A stretch of 64,000 nt of DNA from positions 126,695 to 190,694 of the forward strand of contig CAJJDO010000064.1 of the NCBI GenBank assembly GCA_905183005.1, given 5' to 3'. The notes under the pieces were generated by a model. That model searched no databases, had not been told where the DNA came from, and was given only the letters and a program-made list of their open reading frames with translations. Positions within the stretch are counted from its first letter, which is position 1. Each line of letters opens with the position of its first letter. Shown here piece after piece: positions 59,501 through 64,000 of the stretch. The stretch is from Paramecium pentaurelia (Eukaryota; Ciliophora; Oligohymenophorea; Peniculida; Parameciidae). Both the position numbers and the translations under genes were made by a program.

Positions 59501-60010
59501 GTCTGACTGGCTATGATTGGTATATTTCGCTAGGAGGATTTTCATATTATGATACAATGTATTATACATTTTCAACAGCAAACATTATTTAATCAAGGAA
59601 TTGTAATAATTACTCTCTGGTGACAGGCTTTTAGAGGTTGCTGTTAGTGGAATCTAATTTTGGTAACGATACACCACCTTCCCTTTTATTTTTGGGTGTA
59701 TTTTATAATCTCGTTTGCATGTTGGGAGACATAGATTTGTCAGGATATTAATTTTAAGTGTAAACACGATTAAGTTGATTTTATCTAATACTAGGTCGTT
59801 GATGAAGTTGCTTCATAAAATTTATAATTATTTATTTACTATGCTTTAATTTAATGATAAAACTGAAGAGTTGTTCGCTTATCGATTGCTCTCTGTATGA
59901 AATCTTGAAGTTCCTTTGTCCTTTTGGTTTTTAAGCACATTTTAATAGTAATCTTTCAAGTACTTGTCTTTTTTTGAATCATATTATTTCACTCCTCCTT
60001 GATGTGCCAT
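56526..60010 (-). CDS. Large Asn/Gln/Asp/Glu/Lys-rich low-complexity protein
   Basis: A 29-nt intron (59811-59839, ending AAG) precedes a single 3.3-kb exon; the protein is 1151 aa. The start MAHQGGVKQYDSKKDKYLKD and the next ~200 residues are moderately complex (a short helical segment EQLLQFLDQIMFAVENVQYI stands out). From about residue 260 the sequence is dominated by Asn, Gln, Asp, Glu and Lys, including imperfect repeats encoded at 57.9-58.35 kb. Most Gln codons are TAA or TAG. The C-terminal 300 residues keep this bias. It is predicted to be disordered and prion-like, suited to condensate or scaffold roles, but no function can be assigned. The intron is required because the unspliced frame stops at once. 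Confidence 0.85.
57900..58350 (-). repeat. Imperfect in-frame repeats coding for Asn/Gln/Asp/Glu tracts
   Basis: About ten degenerate copies of a ~40-60-bp unit read on the plus strand as GATTTTAATTTTAATTTT...TTTATTGATTTATTTTATCTTCTTC. On the coding minus strand they give variants of EEDKINQQK, DNQNQ and KEDDQTLQQND. The copies vary in length but stay in frame. They lie inside the low-complexity gene. This also explains long T-rich open frames on the opposite strand, which are not genes. Confidence 0.8.
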
Positions 60011-60182
60011 CTATATTCCATCAAGTAAAAATGCCGGACGTCTACACTGTTATTCTATAAGTGTACTTTTAAGGATTCATCTAGAAATTATAAAAAATTA
60101 AAAAAATATAAGCAATTTACATTACAAATAATATAATGAATTAAAATTTTTTCGACAGTGCTAATCTAAAATAAGTATAACT

Positions 60183-63100
60183 ATGTTATCTATTCTATTT
60201 AAGCAACTCTATAAGGCATTATCTAAATATAATGGTCCTACCACTTCAACTCCAAGCATCTTATCAGAATATTTATCTTCTGCAAAAACATAAACATCAA
60301 ATAATAAATGCAACTCTAATAAAGTGAAGCCTTTACTTAGTCCATAAAATATTAATAAGCCTATTTAAAATGATTCCTTAAGAATTAAAACTTCTACTCT
60401 TCACTTCCCCTAAAAATAATAAGTTTCCCATCACATCAAAAGTCTCTCTACCGATATCAAATAATAACCACAACCTCCAATTAGAAGAAGAGGAAGATAA
60501 GAAAAAATGATATTTTAATCAGATTCTTTATAAGCTCCATTCTTGATCATATAAAATAAAGTTAGAGATACAAGAAGATTTGATACTTTCAGAAAGAATA
60601 CATTGCCTTCATTGTAAACAGAATCACAAAGGAGTATACAAAATACATCTCCTCGAATTACAGAAATACCTTTAATCCCTATTTTATAAGTAACAGAAAT
60701 TTAAGATTCAAAAAGTCAACTTTTTTAAGAATAAGAAAAAATATGTTTTGATTAAGGAAACTTTGAAATTGAAAATTAATTTAATAATGAAAACAAATAA
60801 GCTTCTGAATTTTTCAATTCAATAAAAAGAAAGGTTAGTATTACTGAGCCAAATGACTTAATTGACCATCAAAATCCTACTGAACAACAAGAAGAGATTA
60901 TATAAACTGAAAAAGAGGTCATTTGTGATGAAGATGAATTATAAATATCAAATGCTATGAAAAAATTGAGTGTTAAAATGAAATTCAAAAATGTTGTATC
61001 ATAATAAGTGTAAAATATGTTTAAAAATAGAGAAGTAATATTTATATTAAATTAGTTAAAATCTTTATTTACAGTCATCATTTCACCTGAATTTAGTTCA
61101 AAACATGAAGAGGAAAGGTAAAAAATAAGTGATTAATTTGAATAAGGAAATTTTATATTAGCAAAGAATTTGTAACCAAATAAAGATAGCTATAAATCTA
61201 AACAATCTATTAAATATATTAAAGAAAAATATAATTTTAAACATAATCATAAAATAAATACTATTGTTTAAAATTAATTGCAAAAATTACATACTACAAA
61301 TAAAGCATTTTAAAGAAAAATATAAATGATTAAAGATACTTAATGGACAACTAAAGAGTGTGATTAACCATAATAATAATAATTTTCATTATTAAACAAA
61401 TTTAAAAAACAATCAGTACTTTCAAATCAGATTGGTTTAGGACCAGTATTATAAAGTAATTTAGAAAATATTTTACCTAATTTAATGGATGATGCTAATA
61501 AAATTACTATTACAATTACTAATATTTTATTGTAAAATACAATTTTGGAATTTAATAAACCTAAATTTATTGTTCATATGGATTCTATTATAGATGAATA
61601 AGTAATTTAACCAATTTCACCACCTAAAAAAGCTATTTAGCATTCATCTTCATTACATTCATCTTTTAAATTGTAAAAAATATAAAATTCAGCATCTTAA
61701 TCTGTTATTATAAATAAAGATCATATATCAAATCATAATGTATATAATAGTATTTAAAATACAAATATTATTGAAGATAACAGCAATTTAGATTTTAATT
61801 AAGAATATTCTAAAGTAAGAATGAAAAATATTATAATTAGTCAAATTTATATGTGAGACTATATTATCAAAATAGATTACATAAAATACCTTAAAAGATT
61901 TCTTATACTTAGCATAATTTAAAGGAGATTGAAGATGTATTTTATTAATATGTGTCTATGATAACTGGTTCATAAATGTAAATCTTTTTAAAATATATGT
62001 TAGTTCTTTTTAAGCAAGTTAAAATTTTACAAAATAAATTAAAAGTGTTGAAATATCAAATTTAGTTTAAGAATGGCAAATAGTACTTGAGAGATATGAT
62101 ATCCCTTAGAAAAAAAAGTAATTCTCTTTTGACTTTGATAATTCAATTAGTTTATTATCTAGTTAATCAGATTAGAGTGCATCATTTGATAAAATTTTAG
62201 AAGAACCTAATTAAAGTAATTGATTTAATAAAACTAGATTAGGACTTTAAGTTGATGAAAGACATGAGAGTAAAATGTAAAATATAATTCAATCAATGAA
62301 AAATCTAAGTGATGATTCTGAATCATAAATATTTGTTGAAGATGTTGTCAATGATTAAAAATGTAAATTAAATATTAAAATTTAGAAATATCAACTGGAT
62401 TGTTAAATACTATTAAGAAGGTGAAGAATAAATTTCACTGTCCTATGAATGGATAGGCTATTATGAGTATTTTAGATTAAAATACTAAGAATGATCTATT
62501 AACATTTCAAATGATGGAATAATCTAAAGAACAGATTTAAAAATTAATTCATGGAGATTGTGATACTAATGCATTAAAAAATTTAGACTCTTTCTATAAG
62601 TAATAAGAAGTACGTAAAATGATGTATCATGGAATTGAAATGAGATATGAAAATATACTCATTGGTAGATATCAGAGTTAATAAAGAATGAATGATGTTG
62701 AACATTCTGATCTTGTTTAATCATCTATTCTTGAAGCCCCATAATAACATATCTCTTCATCTTAACAATCTCAATAATCTCAATAATCTTCAGAACTCTT
62801 ACTCCTTCAAAAATAAAAACTAATCAGTTTAAAATAGTAAGGTCGAAGTAGAAATTTATAAAGGGATAGTTTGACTGTTATTATTAAACCAAAAATCAAT
62901 TCAAAAAATACATCAAATTCACCTGATGTTACTAATGTCCATAGTAAACCAACATCACAATATACAAATTAATTAACTTATAACATTTTTACTTAAGCTT
63001 CAACATAATATCTCACTAAGCCAACTAATCAATCACAATAATCGGTCAAAGTTTCAAGTGTATAAAATTTAGAAGAAAATCTATCTAATTTAGAAATGAG

Positions 63101-63811
63101 CCCATAATCATCCTTAAAATCTATTAAATCTAAATCAGCAATTGATTCTTCAAATATTATATCTTAAACAAATCCTCCTAATATTAGAAAAAGTTAAAAT
63201 ATTAGAGATTTTGATAAAATTACGAAAGATAGAATGAATCATCCTAAAGAATAAATCGAATTAAAAGAAGAGATAATATCTTCAAAAAGATAGAAATCAT
63301 CAAATATTTCATTACTATAATAACCAATTTTAGAAAATAAAGTAATTATATTAATTAATTTAGACTTTGAGTATGTTTTCTTATTCTTTACGTATGAGAA
63401 ACCAAGCTCTTGGTCATAGTAGAAGATAAAACCTCGATTAATTAAAAATATTAGAATAACTTATTTATGATAATGATGTACAAGAGGTAATATTCAAATT
63501 AATAAATAGTTTTTGGAACATATTTAATAAGTTCCATAAATGTACATAGATAAAAGATTAGAGAATCATGATACCTTATTGACTTTGGCTTCCAAAAGTG
63601 GATGTAAAGAAATGGTTAAAGAATTGATTAAGAAAGGAGCAGATATAAACATTTAAAATGTATTTTTTTACTTAAGCAGGATGATGGAAATACAGCTGTC
63701 CATTTAGCTCTTTCATATGGCCATTATAAAATTGCAGACATATTAATTGGAGCAGGTGCCAACACAAATATTCTAAATAATATTGGTAAAAATGCTTGGA
63801 GTATATTATGA
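60183..63811 (+). CDS. Large ankyrin-repeat protein with disordered N-terminal region
   Basis: Seven introns (61815-61840, 61978-62003, 62216-62242, 62363-62385, 63342-63363, 63487-63509, 63660-63679) give 1153 aa; an eighth, in-frame candidate lies at 61035-61055. The first ~1000 residues are Ser/Lys/Gln/Asn rich with several predicted helices (for example EISNLVQEWQIVLERYDIPQ) and a Ser-Gln-Gln repeat near 62760. The C-terminal ~120 residues contain at least two ankyrin repeats: ENHDTLLTLASKSGCKEMVK, then ELIKKGADINIQN, and after the last intron NTAVHLALSYGHYKIADILI followed by GAGANTNI. Ankyrin repeats bind protein partners. The ending GKNAWSIL fits a capping repeat. The final intron is only 20 nt and ends in CAG. 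Confidence 0.82.
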
Positions 63812-64000
63812 TGAATAATCTCTACTATCAAATTCGTTTTATCTACTAACTTTAAGTATGTAAAAAATCTTTATAGGAGATTGGTTTATCTCCTCTAACT
63901 TCTGAATTACAAACATTAAGTGTAAATGTATAATCAGAACCACTTATAGAAGGTCTTGGAGATTATGAACTCTCTTCTTTTAGTATGAGTAATCCTTGTA
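63808..64000 (+). CDS. Possible start of next gene, 3' end outside window
   Basis: An ATG at 63808 overlaps the ankyrin gene's stop by four bases. With a 21-nt GTA...TAG intron (about 63857-63877) it reads into EIGLSPLTSELQTLSVNVQ, then SEPLIEGLGDYELSSFSM, open to the window edge. The second exon looks genuinely coding. It could instead be a further exon of the ankyrin gene if an unusual intron removes its stop codon. Product unknown. Confidence 0.35.

Noticed and set aside
1..64000. Chromosome ends or telomere repeats
   Set aside because: No runs of the CCCCAA or CCCAAA type used by Paramecium are present at either edge or inside.

Overview
This window is macronuclear-type ciliate DNA, almost certainly Paramecium or a close relative. 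Every convincing gene reads through TAA and TAG (both as Gln) and stops only at TGA. Genes are split by very short introns: about 75 by my count, almost all 20-31 nt, GT(A)...TAG. Intergenic gaps are often under 100 bp and the DNA is strongly AT-rich. I assembled gene models by hand with the ciliate code, and every spliced CDS length quoted is divisible by three.

Layout. 1-1074 is the 3' end of an EGF-repeat protein. 2.5-9.9 kb holds ribosomal protein uL15 (RPL27A), glycerol kinase, a coiled-coil protein, a DDX10/Dbp4 RNA helicase and two hydrophilic unknowns. 10.1-19.7 kb holds a GSK3 kinase, an unknown, a CCT-motif protein, an RCC1-repeat/coiled-coil protein, a secreted GH3 glycosidase, an HSF-type transcription factor and an unknown. 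20.3-30.3 kb holds a full-length ABCA transporter and, tail to tail with it, a 1458-aa helical protein that I cannot name. 30.3-35.2 kb is gene-poor: one small protein with a lipid-anchor-like N-terminus and a stretch of coding-like fragments. 35.2-46.0 kb holds CLN3/battenin, a twin-CX9C protein, a broken-looking gene, a 3-hydroxybutyrate-dehydrogenase-like SDR, a large unknown, a GDT1/TMEM165 cation transporter, a SANT-domain protein and AMP deaminase. 46.2-56.4 kb holds a PRMT-like protein with its catalytic motifs lost, a C2H2 zinc-finger/His-rich protein, a FAM135 lipase-like protein, an HSDL2-like SDR, a PX-WD40 protein, two unknowns and RPA49 of RNA polymerase I. 56.5-64.0 kb holds a 1151-aa Asn/Gln-rich protein, a large ankyrin-repeat protein and the start of a possible next gene.

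The genes form no operon or biosynthetic cluster; the content is ordinary eukaryotic housekeeping and signalling. The two loci I find most unusual lie head to head with only 9 bp between their start codons (47175-47183). One is the PRMT-like pseudoenzyme. The other is a five-finger C2H2 protein carrying two copies of a Cys/His module that looks metal-binding. A second theme is splicing: eight or nine introns that must be removed to keep frame end in AAG, not TAG.
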